A DNA stretch of 64,000 nucleotides from positions 1 to 64,000 of the forward strand of contig DAIDEE010000049.1 of the NCBI GenBank assembly GCA_027308685.1, written 5' to 3'. Positions 36,057 through 44,903 of this stretch are shown one piece after another. The notes beneath the pieces were generated by a model. That model did not search any database and was not told the origin of the DNA. It saw only the letters and a list, made by a program, of their open reading frames with translations. Each line of letters opens with the position of its first letter. Position 1 is the first letter of the stretch. The translations under genes and the position numbers were made by a program. Origin of the DNA: Acidocella sp. (lineage in GTDB: Bacteria > Pseudomonadota > Alphaproteobacteria > Acetobacterales > Acetobacteraceae).

Positions 36057-37724
36057 GTGGTGAATCAATATCTTGCTCTATCAATTGGGTTGCCCGGCCA
36101 TGGTTTGCACCTGGCCTACGACCCGCTGGCGTTATTGTTTCTCGCCATTCTCACCCCGCAGATCATTGCCACCGCCCTCGGGCCCGACCGTAAATCCGTC
36201 GCCTACTGGCTGTTTGTGGCCGGCATGGTGCTGGCAGTGCTGGCCGCCGAAGCGTTTACCCTGTTGCTGGGCTTCGAGTTGATGAGTGCGGCTTCCTGGC
36301 TGCTGGTGCTGCGCGGCGACCGTAAACCCGGCACTTTGTACGCCGGCGTCGCGATGTTTTCCGGCGCCTGCCTGTTACCGGCACTATTCCTGCCGCCCGG
36401 CGGCATCGCCTTCACGCTCATTCTGTTGGGCGCCGGGGCCAAGGCCGGGCTGGCCCCCTTGCACGCCTGGCTGCCCCGCGCCCACCCGGCGCCCTCCGCT
36501 GGGGTATCCGCTCTGATGTCGGGCGGCATGGTCAAAGTGGCACTATACATCCTCATTCGCTATGGCTTCATCGTGCTGGGGGGTGCGGCGCAGCCCTGGT
36601 GGGGCACCGCGTTGATCATCGCCGGCAGCGCTTCGGTTCTCATCGGCTCACTCAGGGCGATGCTGGAAGTGGAGCTTAAAACCATTCTGGCCTGCTCCAC
36701 GGTCGAGCATGTCGGCCTGATCGCCGTCGGGCTTGGCATCGCCCTGCGTGCCAAGGCCCTGGGCGACCCCTCCCTCGCCGCGCTGGCGCTGCAAGGCGCA
36801 TTGTTGTGCGCCATTGCCCATGGGCTGTTCAAACCCTTGTTATTCCTCGGCGCGGGCGCGGTAAAACACGCCACCAGCACCACCTCGCTGGACTGGCTGG
36901 GCGGCCTCATTCGGGGTATGCCCAGGCTCGGCGGGCTGATGCTGGCCGGCTGCTTCGGCATGGCAGCGCTCCCGCTTGGCCCCGGCTTTGCGCCGGAATT
37001 TTTGTTACTGCACGCCGTCATCAACGCCGCCGACACCGGCGAGATCATCTCACGCATCGGCTTTACGGCACTCCTCGCCATCCTTGGCCTGAGTGCCGCC
37101 CTGGCCCTGGGGGCGGCGGTGCGGATCATCGGCATCGGTTTCCTGGGCCGACCACGCTCCCTACGCGCTGCCGCCGCCGAGGAGGCCGATAAGCCGGTAC
37201 TGCTCGGCATGGGCCTGCTGGCGCTGCTCTGCCTCCCCGTCGCATTATTTCCGGGCCTGATTTTGCTGTTTCTCAACCCGGTGATCAACCAATTGATCCC
37301 CGATGCTGAACAATTACCCCTCGGCTACGCACCCGCCCCCCTCGCATTTTTGCTGCTGCTATCCGCCGGGGCCGCCTATGCGGTTCTCAAACGCTTTGGC
37401 ACCAAGGCTGAACGCGAAGTGCACGCCTTCAACGGCGGCTTCGGCAAACCCCCGGCCTGGCTGCCGTTCGGCGACCCGATCACTCAAGCTACCGGCACCG
37501 GCTTCGCTGAACCGATAAAGCGAGCACTTGGCGTCGCGATACTCGGCCCCAAAACCATCGACCCTGGCGAGCTTTACGTGCTCGACCCGCTGCGCCGCCT
37601 GAACGTGCGATTCACCCGCGCCGCCGAGCGCGTCCGGCGCGCCACCATCCGCCAGCGCCTGGCCTTCGTATTCATGGCCCTGGTGCTGTTCCTGGCCGCG
37701 CTCGGCTTCGTGCAGGGCACCTGA
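36057..37724 (+). CDS. hyfB: Hyf-like complex subunit HyfB (antiporter-type)
   Basis: A 555-residue polytopic membrane protein related to HyfB/HycC and to NuoL/M/N proton-pumping subunits. About 14 hydrophobic segments are visible. LGFELMSAASWLLVL, GLAPLHAWLPRAHPAPSAGVSALMSGGMVK (given here by its parts LHAWLPRAHPAP and GVSALMSGGMVKVA) and LACSTVEHVGLIAVG carry the Glu, Lys and His residues of the ion path. A C-terminal amphipathic region (VHAFNGGFGKPP) matches HyfB. Start is a GTG at 36057, or the next GTG. It is first in a six-gene set with overlapping ends. Confidence 0.85.
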   Translation: MVNQYLALSIGLPGHGLHLAYDPLALLFLAILTPQIIATALGPDRKSVAYWLFVAGMVLAVLAAEAFTLLLGFELMSAASWLLVLRGDRKPGTLYAGVAMFSGACLLPALFLPPGGIAFTLILLGAGAKAGLAPLHAWLPRAHPAPSAGVSALMSGGMVKVALYILIRYGFIVLGGAAQPWWGTALIIAGSASVLIGSLRAMLEVELKTILACSTVEHVGLIAVGLGIALRAKALGDPSLAALALQGALLCAIAHGLFKPLLFLGAGAVKHATSTTSLDWLGGLIRGMPRLGGLMLAGCFGMAALPLGPGFAPEFLLLHAVINAADTGEIISRIGFTALLAILGLSAALALGAAVRIIGIGFLGRPRSLRAAAAEEADKPVLLGMGLLALLCLPVALFPGLILLFLNPVINQLIPDAEQLPLGYAPAPLAFLLLLSAGAAYAVLKRFGTKAEREVHAFNGGFGKPPAWLPFGDPITQATGTGFAEPIKRALGVAILGPKTIDPGELYVLDPLRRLNVRFTRAAERVRRATIRQRLAFVFMALVLFLAALGFVQGT

Positions 37725-37726
37725 GC

Positions 37727-38692
37727 ATGCTGCACGCCCTCCTCGCCGTTATCGCCACCCTCATCCACACCGCTTTGATGTTTGGCCTCGCCCCGCTGCT
37801 GATCGGCATCGTCACCAAAGCCCGCGCCCGCCTGCTCGGCCGCACCGGCCCACCGTTCCTGCAGCCCTACCGCGACCTTGCCAAGTTACTACGCAAGACC
37901 GCACTGATCCCAGACACCGCCACGCAATTTTACAAAATCTGGCCGTACATCACGCTCAGCGCCACCGCCGTCACCGCGTTGCTGGTGCCGAGCTTTTCTT
38001 TCGGCCTGATCACCGCGCCACTCTCCGATTTCATCACCCTCATCGGCCTGTTTGCCGCCGCCCGCGGTGCTACCATGCTGGCCGGGCTGGAAACCGGCTT
38101 CGGCTTCGGTGGCGCCGGTGCGGCGCGCGACGCTTTATTCAGCCTGTTCACCGAGGCGGCTTTATTGGTGCTGGTGCTCACTTTCGTTATGCTCGCGCAT
38201 ACGCCCACCGTTGACGGCATCGGCACGCAGTTCCGCGACGGCCATATCGGCCTCTCCGTCTCGCTCGGTTTCGCCTTCGCCGCCATGCTGTGCGTGGCAC
38301 TCACCGAAACCGGCCGCATCCCGGTTGATAACCCCGCCGGCCACCTCGAACTCGGCATGGTGCATGAGGCGATGCTGCTGGAATATTCCGGCCGTTACCT
38401 CGCCATGTTCTATTACGCCGCCGCCTTGCGCCTGATCATCTGGATGTCACTGATCAGCGCCATCTTCCTGCCATTTGGTTTAGCCAATGCCGCTAATATG
38501 CTCTCTTGGCCGGGCGGTTTAGTTTTATGGGGCCTCAAACTCATCATCGGGGCTTTTACTCTGGCGGCTTTTGAAGTCGCCACCGCCAAGATGCGCGTCT
38601 TCCGGGTGCCGGAATTTCTCGGCGTGGCGCTGCTGCTTGGCATTCTCTCGAGCGTGTTTTTATTCGTCGCCACCAAGCTGGGTGGCTCATGA
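37727..38692 (+). CDS. hyfC: Hyf-like complex subunit HyfC (NuoH-like)
   Basis: A 321-residue membrane protein related to HyfC/HycD and NuoH, the subunit linking the membrane arm to the peripheral arm. KARARLLGRTGPPFLQPYRD near residue 28 is the conserved cytoplasmic loop, and TGRIPVDNPAGHLELGMVHE holds the acidic residues at the quinone-cavity side. About eight membrane helices. The last four bases overlap the hyfE-like start (ATGA). Confidence 0.9.
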   Translation: MLHALLAVIATLIHTALMFGLAPLLIGIVTKARARLLGRTGPPFLQPYRDLAKLLRKTALIPDTATQFYKIWPYITLSATAVTALLVPSFSFGLITAPLSDFITLIGLFAAARGATMLAGLETGFGFGGAGAARDALFSLFTEAALLVLVLTFVMLAHTPTVDGIGTQFRDGHIGLSVSLGFAFAAMLCVALTETGRIPVDNPAGHLELGMVHEAMLLEYSGRYLAMFYYAAALRLIIWMSLISAIFLPFGLANAANMLSWPGGLVLWGLKLIIGAFTLAAFEVATAKMRVFRVPEFLGVALLLGILSSVFLFVATKLGGS

Positions 38693-39351
38693 GCAACTTC
38701 ATTTATCCTCTCGCGCATCTGCTGGGCGGACTCATTCTCATCTGCGCCTTTGCCCTGCTCTCGCAGCGTCGCCTCGCCGCCATGATCACACTTTACCAGT
38801 TTGAGGCCATGATCCTCACAGCGGCGGCCTTCTGGCAAGGCTACGCCCAGCATGAACTTGCCCTCTATCTCACCGGCATCATCACTCTGGTGATTAAAGC
38901 CATAGCCCTGCCCATCGGCCTGCGCCGCATCGTGAAAAACTTCAACATCGTCCGCGCGGTGGAAACCGCCATGCCGGTTGGCCTCTCCATGATCCTGGGC
39001 GTCGGCCTGATTGGTGTTGCGGTATGGGTCGTGCTGCCCACCACCATGAGCGCTGTGACCTTGACGCGCGAAGACCTCGCCATCTCACTCTCAGTGGTAT
39101 TGTTGGGCCTGTTAGTGATGACCACGCGCCGCAACGCGCTCAGCCAGGTGGTGGGCTTCCTCTCCACCGAAAATGGCCTGGTGCTGGCCGCCATTGGCAT
39201 GCCGGGGATGCCGTTCGTCGCCGAACTCTCGGTGGCTCTATTGGTGCTCATGGCCTTCCTGGTCGTCGGCGTATTTTTATTCCGTATCCGTGAGCATTTC
39301 GACAATCTCGATATCGCCGGGATCGAATCCATTGAGAAGCAGGGCCGATGA
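38689..39351 (+). CDS. hyfE: Hyf-like complex subunit HyfE (NuoK-like)
   Basis: A 220-residue membrane protein of the HyfE family, whose first half is NuoK-like. LYQFEAMILTAAAFWQGY carries the membrane Glu of NuoK. Six to seven hydrophobic segments follow, with LSTENGLVLAAIGMPGMPF a HyfE hallmark. The C-terminus is an acidic cytoplasmic tail. It overlaps its neighbours by four bases on each side. Confidence 0.88.
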   Translation: MSNFIYPLAHLLGGLILICAFALLSQRRLAAMITLYQFEAMILTAAAFWQGYAQHELALYLTGIITLVIKAIALPIGLRRIVKNFNIVRAVETAMPVGLSMILGVGLIGVAVWVVLPTTMSAVTLTREDLAISLSVVLLGLLVMTTRRNALSQVVGFLSTENGLVLAAIGMPGMPFVAELSVALLVLMAFLVVGVFLFRIREHFDNLDIAGIESIEKQGR

Positions 39352-40802
39352 GTATTGCCCTGCTCGCCGTTCTGGTCCCACTGCTTGCCGCTATCCCGCT
39401 GGCGCTGGCGGGCAGCGCCACCAGCGCTTCGTATTTCAATCTTGCCCTCAACGCCGTGACGTTCGCACTAACGCTCGGCGTTGGCTTCAGCCCCGGCACC
39501 GGCATGCTTCACGCCGATCATCTTGGCATCATCTTCGGAATCCTCAGCGGCTTTGTCGGCTTCACCACCTCGATCAACAACATCGGCTTCATCAAAAGCG
39601 AACAAGGCCGCAAATCCATACGCCGCTGGCGGCTGTATCACGCCATGTGCCAGGTGATGCTGGGCACCACATTGCTGGGCCTGTACGCCGATAACATCGG
39701 CCTGCTGTGGGTGGCGGTTGAAGGAGCCACCATTTCCGCGACACTTGGCGTGTCACTCTCGCGCACGGCGTCAGCACTCGAGGCCGCCTGGAAATATTTC
39801 ATCCTGGGCGGGGTCGGCATCGCGCTGGCTTTGTTCGGCATCATGCTCACTTATCTCGCGGCCCAGCCAGCGCTTGGCCCTGGCATTGCCGCCATGAGCT
39901 TTAACGCCCTCACGCAACATGCAGCGCAACTCGATGGCTCGCTGATGACCCTGGCCTTCGTGTTTTTATTATTCGGTTTCGGCACCAAAGCGGCTTTAGT
40001 ACCGCTGCATGGCTGGCTGCCGGATGCCTACGCCGAAGGCCCCATTCCGCTCACCGCCACTCTTTCGGTGCTGTTGCTGAACGTCGGCTTGCTGGCACTG
40101 TTGCGGTTCCGCCATTTGATGTCAGCCAACGCCGCCGCTGGCGCCGGTGCCATGCACCCTGGCCCGTTCCTGCTTATTCTCGGCCTCGCCTCATTATTCC
40201 TCACCGGCTTTTCGCTGTGGCGGCGGCGCGACTCCCGGCGGTTTTTCGGCTTCTCCTCAATCGAGCATTCCGGCATCGCCATCTTTGCCTTCGGCATCGG
40301 CGGCCCCGCCATCATCTTCGGCGGCCTGTTGCATATGCTGCTGCACACGCTGCTGAAATCGGCGTTGTTTCAAGCGCTCACCAAAGCCGCTCTGGCGCGC
40401 GGCAGCGCTGCCCCCGGCAACTACGGGTTCTCACACCTGCGCGGCATGATCGCCACCAACAAACACCTCGGCTGGCTGCTGGTCATTTGCATTTTCGCCC
40501 TAACCGGCCTGCCGCCCTCGGGACTATTCACCAGCGAATACCTCATCATCAGCCAGACCATCATCCGCGACCCGTATTATTCACTCCCGCTGGGCGCCGG
40601 ACTGCTGCTCTGCGCCATCGCCATCATCCGCCAGGTCGGCCCGGTGGGTTTTGCCCCCGCCCCCGCCAGCGCCAAACCGCAAAAAGCCGGGGCTGATATC
40701 ATCACCATCTATGCCCATCTCATTCTGGTGCTGCTGCTGGCCTTTGCCATGCCGGTTGCCCTCGTCACCCTGCTCTCTCACATTGCGGACACCCTGCAAT
40801 GA
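39348..40802 (+). CDS. hyfF: Hyf-like complex subunit HyfF (antiporter-type)
   Basis: A 484-residue NuoL/M/N-related proton-channel subunit of the HyfF type. LWVAVEGATISATLGVSLS, KAALVPLHGWLPDAYAEGP and FSSIEHSGIAIFAFGIGG carry the conserved Glu, Lys and His of the translocation path. A late PPSGLFTSEYLI loop matches HyfF. With HyfB it gives the complex two antiporter-like modules. Overlaps hyfE and hyfG by four bases each. Confidence 0.88.
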   Translation: MSIALLAVLVPLLAAIPLALAGSATSASYFNLALNAVTFALTLGVGFSPGTGMLHADHLGIIFGILSGFVGFTTSINNIGFIKSEQGRKSIRRWRLYHAMCQVMLGTTLLGLYADNIGLLWVAVEGATISATLGVSLSRTASALEAAWKYFILGGVGIALALFGIMLTYLAAQPALGPGIAAMSFNALTQHAAQLDGSLMTLAFVFLLFGFGTKAALVPLHGWLPDAYAEGPIPLTATLSVLLLNVGLLALLRFRHLMSANAAAGAGAMHPGPFLLILGLASLFLTGFSLWRRRDSRRFFGFSSIEHSGIAIFAFGIGGPAIIFGGLLHMLLHTLLKSALFQALTKAALARGSAAPGNYGFSHLRGMIATNKHLGWLLVICIFALTGLPPSGLFTSEYLIISQTIIRDPYYSLPLGAGLLLCAIAIIRQVGPVGFAPAPASAKPQKAGADIITIYAHLILVLLLAFAMPVALVTLLSHIADTLQ

Positions 40803-42175
40803 CCCCGCCTAATCTTTCAGCCCATTTCTGGCAAAATCACAGCGGCGAATTTATTGCATTATGGACCAGCGGCGAGCTGGCCTATGCGCTGTTCGACACC
40901 GGCCTGATCACCACCAGCCTTGAGGACGGCACGTACCCGGCGCTCTCGCCCAAGCACCCCGGCGCGGCCTGGTTCGAGAAACTCGGCCAGGACCTCAACG
41001 GCCACAAAGCCAGCGGCGTAACCCACGCCAACACCGCCATCGAACATTTCCTCAGCCCCAACGGCACCGCCCCCTGGCCAGAATTCCGCCCTGCCCCTGG
41101 CGATGGCGTGCACCAGATGGCGGTTGGCCCGATCCACGCCGGCATCATCGAACCCGGCCATTTCCGTTTCTCGATCATCGGTGAAAAGGTCCTGAAGCTC
41201 GAAGCTCGCCTCGGCTATACCCACAAGGGCACGCTGGCGCTGATGCGCGGCAAATCGCCACGCAACGCCGCCCGCTTCGCCGCCCGCATCTCGGGCGATG
41301 CCACCGTGGCGCATTCGCTGGCCTTCGCCCACGCCACCGAGGCCGCCCTCGGCCTCACCCCGCCGCCGCGCGCGGTACATTTACGCGCCGTGATGGCCGA
41401 GCTGGAGCGCATGGCCAACCATACCTCCGACATAGGCGCCATCGCCGGTGACGCCGGGTTCGCCTTCCTTGACGCCCGCTTCGCCTGGCACCGCGAATCC
41501 CTCTGCGCCGCCGCCAGCGCCGCCTTCGGCCACCGGCTGATGATGGACATGGTCATCCCCGGCGGTATCGCGGGCGACATTAAAACCGGCGGCGCCGATG
41601 CCATCCGCCGCACCCTCGATGCGTTGGAAACCGAACTACCCGGCCTGACGCGGGTATTCGAGGATTACGCCAGCCTGCAGGACCGTCTGGTCGGCACCGG
41701 CCATATCGGAACCCACCTCGCCGCCCGCTACGCCGCCGGCGGCGTCACTGGCCGCGCCTCGGGCCGCCAGACTGACGCCCGCATCAACCCCGGCTACGCC
41801 CCCTACGAGCTGATGGAACTCAGCGTGCCGGTGGAAACCGAGGGCGACGTGGCCGCCCGCGTCAAAATCCGGCTGGCCGAACTGGCCGAAAGCTACCGCA
41901 TGATCCGCACCCTGCTGAACCACCTGCCCGATGGCCAGATCGCCCTCGCCCCGCCCGCCACCTCCGGCATGGGGTTGGGTGTGGCGGAAAGCTTCCGCGG
42001 TCCGGTCTGGCACTGGTTGAATATCGACACTGGATTGATCACCGACATCTTCCTCGCCGATGCCAGCACCCTGCATTGGCCGCTGGTCGAACATGCAGCC
42101 TGCACCAGCATCATCGCAGATTTCCCGCTGATCAATAAATCCGTCAACGCGTCATATTCCGGAGTCGACCTGTAA
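40799..42175 (+). CDS. hyfG: Hyf-like large subunit lacking [NiFe] ligands
   Basis: A 458-residue fusion of a NuoC-like N-terminus and a NuoD/[NiFe]-large-subunit C-terminus, as in HyfG. The four cysteines that bind nickel and iron are gone. The proximal motif reads RISGDA (163-168) where hydrogenases have RICGIC, and the protein ends SVNASYSGVDL where DPCxxC is expected, with Ser452 and Gly455 in the ligand positions. Only two cysteines remain and they do not pair. The surrounding fold is well kept (VAHSLAFAHATE, ELERMANHTSDIG). It cannot be a hydrogenase by known chemistry and belongs with energy-converting-hydrogenase-related (Ehr) complexes. Confidence 0.88.
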   Translation: MTPPNLSAHFWQNHSGEFIALWTSGELAYALFDTGLITTSLEDGTYPALSPKHPGAAWFEKLGQDLNGHKASGVTHANTAIEHFLSPNGTAPWPEFRPAPGDGVHQMAVGPIHAGIIEPGHFRFSIIGEKVLKLEARLGYTHKGTLALMRGKSPRNAARFAARISGDATVAHSLAFAHATEAALGLTPPPRAVHLRAVMAELERMANHTSDIGAIAGDAGFAFLDARFAWHRESLCAAASAAFGHRLMMDMVIPGGIAGDIKTGGADAIRRTLDALETELPGLTRVFEDYASLQDRLVGTGHIGTHLAARYAAGGVTGRASGRQTDARINPGYAPYELMELSVPVETEGDVAARVKIRLAELAESYRMIRTLLNHLPDGQIALAPPATSGMGLGVAESFRGPVWHWLNIDTGLITDIFLADASTLHWPLVEHAACTSIIADFPLINKSVNASYSGVDL

Positions 42176-42696
42176 TGGTGTGGTCCACGCTCGCGCAGCA
42201 TCTGCTCACCAAACCCCGCGCCCCGCGCGAGGCCGGGCACAGCACCGCCGCTGCCCTGGCTGAGCGCCTGCAAAATCTCTCCAATGAAAAACTTGGCCGC
42301 AGCCTCGCCATCCGCCATGTTGATGCAGGCTCCTGCAACGGCTGCGAGTTGGAACTGCGCGCCATTCAGAACATGGTGTACGACCTCACCCAATACGGCC
42401 TGTCCTTCACCCCCAGCCCGCGCCATGCCGATGTATTGCTCATCACCGGCGTTGCCGCCCGCAACATGGCCGAGGCGCTGCGCCAGACTCGCGCCGCCAT
42501 GCCGGACCCGGTTTTCACCATCGCGGTAGGTGACTGCGCGGTTGACGGCGGCGTGTTCAAAGGCTCCCCCGCCATTACCGGCGGCGCTGATTCCATTCTC
42601 ACGGTTGATTTAATGATCTCAGGCTGCCCGCCCACCCCAGGGCAGATTATCGACGGGCTATTATCCCTGATCGAGGCCCATACCGGGGGGAAATAA
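42175..42696 (+). CDS. hyfI: Hyf-like small subunit HyfI (NuoB-like)
   Basis: A 173-residue NuoB/HyfI protein that binds the proximal [4Fe-4S] cluster. All four ligands are present: C54 and C57 in SCNGCELEL, C121 in GDCAVDGG and C151 in GCPPTPGQI. Electron transfer to this subunit is therefore intact even though the partner large subunit lacks a NiFe site. It shares one base with hyfG. No ferredoxin-like HyfH or formate dehydrogenase gene follows. Confidence 0.9.
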   Translation: MVWSTLAQHLLTKPRAPREAGHSTAAALAERLQNLSNEKLGRSLAIRHVDAGSCNGCELELRAIQNMVYDLTQYGLSFTPSPRHADVLLITGVAARNMAEALRQTRAAMPDPVFTIAVGDCAVDGGVFKGSPAITGGADSILTVDLMISGCPPTPGQIIDGLLSLIEAHTGGK

Positions 42697-42735
42697 AGCC
42701 TTTGTCAGCCTGGTTTTTACCCTGCTGACAAAGGC
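42690..42735 (-). terminator. Hairpin terminator between hyfI and the DUF3576 gene
   Basis: GCCTTTGTCAGC (42698-42709) pairs perfectly with GCTGACAAAGGC (42724-42735). On the minus strand TTTATTT follows the stem, so it is best read as a terminator for the DUF3576 gene. It also lies directly after the hyfI stop and could stop both transcripts. Confidence 0.6.
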
Positions 42736-42745
42736 CGGGGAGAGA

Positions 42746-43288
42746 TTACTGCTTGGTATTCTGCGCTTCGGCCTTCAGGTCGGCAGCGCGGGCCAGAATG
42801 CGGTCTTCCAGGCCGTTGACCGTGGCGGGGTCAACGTTGGCGCTTATCCATTGGCCGTTTTGCAGCACCTGATGGAACAGCGAAACCTTGATGGCATTGG
42901 CGCTCATGGTCTGGCTGAGGATATAGGCATTGGCCTTGAAACGCTCATTCGGGGTGGCCGGGGGTGAATACCAGTCGGTGATGATCACGCCGCCGAATGG
43001 GTCAGCCGAGACCAGCGGCATGAAGGACAGGGTGTCCAAAGTGGCGCGCCAGAGATAGGCGTTCACCTGAATGCCGGTGGCGGTGTTGGGGGTGTTACCC
43101 TTGCCATTGAATATGCTCAGCAATCCGCCGCTACCAGGTGCCACGGGTGTACCCGCAACACCCATTGACTGATAATTGGCAATGTTTCCAACGGCTGACT
43201 GCGGTTTGGGAATTGCAGAGCAGGCGGAAATCGCCAACGCCGTTGAGAGTACGACGATATTTTTTAACCGACTGACATACAAAACCAT
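42746..43288 (-). CDS. DUF3576 lipoprotein
   Basis: A 180-residue DUF3576 protein. The hydrophobic start ends in the lipobox AISAC, so it should be an outer-membrane or periplasmic lipoprotein. The core VNAYLWRATLDTLSFMPLVSADPFGG with IITDWYSPPATPNERFK is the family signature (longer run given as parts). Function is unknown. In alphaproteobacteria it is often near leuS/holA envelope genes, which are not seen here. The ATG at 43288 is used; a TTG four codons upstream is less likely. Confidence 0.85.
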   Translation of the reverse strand: MVLYVSRLKNIVVLSTALAISACSAIPKPQSAVGNIANYQSMGVAGTPVAPGSGGLLSIFNGKGNTPNTATGIQVNAYLWRATLDTLSFMPLVSADPFGGVIITDWYSPPATPNERFKANAYILSQTMSANAIKVSLFHQVLQNGQWISANVDPATVNGLEDRILARAADLKAEAQNTKQ

Positions 43289-43370
43289 GAACAACCCCAA
43301 ACTAAATTTTGGACGATAGATAGCCCGAGGTCTTTAGTCCGCTATAGCGGTGCCGCCAAGGGTTTAGCGC

Positions 43371-43405
43371 AAAAAACAAAGGCAGCAGGTTGCCCCGCTG
43401 CCTTT
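43371..43405 (-). terminator. Rho-independent terminator of the porin gene
   Basis: AAAGGCAGC (43378-43386) pairs with GCTGCCTTT (43397-43405). On the minus strand a T-rich run (complement of AAAAAACAAA, 43371-43380) follows, 27 bases after the porin stop. Confidence 0.8.
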
Positions 43406-43431
43406 GCAAACATGCGATTTAGAAAATCACA

Positions 43432-44691
43432 TTACCACTTGAGAGTTGCACCGACAGCCACGCCATCCTGGTGGGCCTTGATCGGGGCCGCAGCAGTGTT
43501 CTGGCGCTCTTCACCATACAGGAATTCTGCATAGGTCGCGAAGTGCGGGGAGATGTTGTAGGTCGCACCCAAAGCCACGCCATTGGTGGTTTTGTAGGGG
43601 CTGTCGCCGTTGGTTGGGGTGTAACCACCGGCGTCTGACACGTGCAGGTAGTAACCACCGACCACAACCGGGCCCATGGTGTAGGTTGAGCCAACGATAA
43701 CCGACGTACCATGACGCTGGCCGGCGGTCAGGAAGCCGTAGCCGCCATTGACAGCACCGGTCTTTACGTTAGCGCCAACGGCCAGCCCGGCGTAGGTAAC
43801 CTGGGCGCCGAATTGAGCAACGCCCATGTTCTTCTCGTGAACTGCCACAACAGAGTTGTTGCCGAGCGGTGAAGCGTCGAGATAACCAGCAGAAGCCTTC
43901 AAGCCAACGCCATCCATTTCAGTGGTGTAGCCAACCATCGCATCGATGGTGTTGCGACGACGATTGCCGTTGTTGCTAACGCTATTGACAACAGGCGCTT
44001 CAACCGAGCTCTGAGAATTAACTGGCGCAGTGCCAAGGTTTTCGCCCTGGTTGAACGCGTTGGAGTTCGGCTCAAAGCCAACAGCAAAGTTGAAACCCGC
44101 GAAAGAAGGCGAGACGTAAACAACTTTAGACGTGGTATAAAGCCCACCAACGTCAGAGAAGGTGAATTCGCTGGGGCTAGCAAAGCTAACATCAGACAAA
44201 TTACCATCACCATTCCAGCCTTGGCCATCACCAAAGCCTTCAAGCACGCCATCCTGCATCAAGGTAAAGGCGCTGTCAGTCTGGCCAAAGCGCAGGTAAC
44301 CAGCGCTGGCGGTGCCAACATAGCCATAGGCCCGACGGAGATACAAAGCTCCCGAACCACCGCCTGAAGTCACGTTGCTGTTCACGCCCACGCCGGCTGT
44401 GCTGGATGAGGTGTCACGAATTTCGGCAGCAACACCGTACTGCAGGCCGCCTTCGGTGGTGGCATCAAAGCCCGGATACAGACGCAGGAAGCCGATATCA
44501 TTGATGGTGGAGTATTTGGTGGCGTTAGAAGACGGGGTGTTCACCGCAGTCATTTCGAAAGCGAGCGCGCCGTTCAAATGAACGACCACGGCGCCTGGAG
44601 CAGGGGCTTTAACAGGCTGGGCTTGTGCACCAGCGGTCATGGCGAGGGAACCTGCCACGGTGGCTACGGAAGCCAAAAGAAGTTTACGCAT
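43432..44691 (-). CDS. Outer-membrane porin
   Basis: A 419-residue Gram-negative porin. Signal peptide MRKLLLASVATVAGSLAM with cleavage after AQA near residue 24. The mature protein alternates hydrophobic and polar residues as beta strands, has many Asn/Gly-rich loops, contains GVAAEIRDTSS and YLRFGQTDSAFTLMQDG, and ends in LKW with a C-terminal aromatic residue for BAM recognition. It should form a general diffusion pore; ligand preference is unknown. The roughly 200-base upstream region to 44,903 should hold its promoter. Confidence 0.88.
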   Translation of the reverse strand: MRKLLLASVATVAGSLAMTAGAQAQPVKAPAPGAVVVHLNGALAFEMTAVNTPSSNATKYSTINDIGFLRLYPGFDATTEGGLQYGVAAEIRDTSSSTAGVGVNSNVTSGGGSGALYLRRAYGYVGTASAGYLRFGQTDSAFTLMQDGVLEGFGDGQGWNGDGNLSDVSFASPSEFTFSDVGGLYTTSKVVYVSPSFAGFNFAVGFEPNSNAFNQGENLGTAPVNSQSSVEAPVVNSVSNNGNRRRNTIDAMVGYTTEMDGVGLKASAGYLDASPLGNNSVVAVHEKNMGVAQFGAQVTYAGLAVGANVKTGAVNGGYGFLTAGQRHGTSVIVGSTYTMGPVVVGGYYLHVSDAGGYTPTNGDSPYKTTNGVALGATYNISPHFATYAEFLYGEERQNTAAAPIKAHQDGVAVGATLKW

Positions 44692-44903
44692 GAAAATCTC
44701 CCAGAAAAGCCGGATGCCCGGCCAGAATTAAAACAACCGACTAAAACGCGACCAAAAATTCAACTGCGCGAATCATTGAACCGCGAGCGTAAGGCCGGTG
44801 ATGTTAAAAGCCAGAACGGGGGTCTGAGGCAATGTCTGAAATGCGGATTTTGCTTAATTGCTGGCAGGTGTGGCGCAACCGCCACAACAATATGACATTA
44901 CAG

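Noticed and set aside
36057-42696. Functional formate hydrogenlyase/hydrogenase-4
   Set aside because: All four NiFe-binding cysteines of the large subunit are replaced, and HyfH, HyfJ, formate dehydrogenase and hydrogenase maturation genes are not seen.
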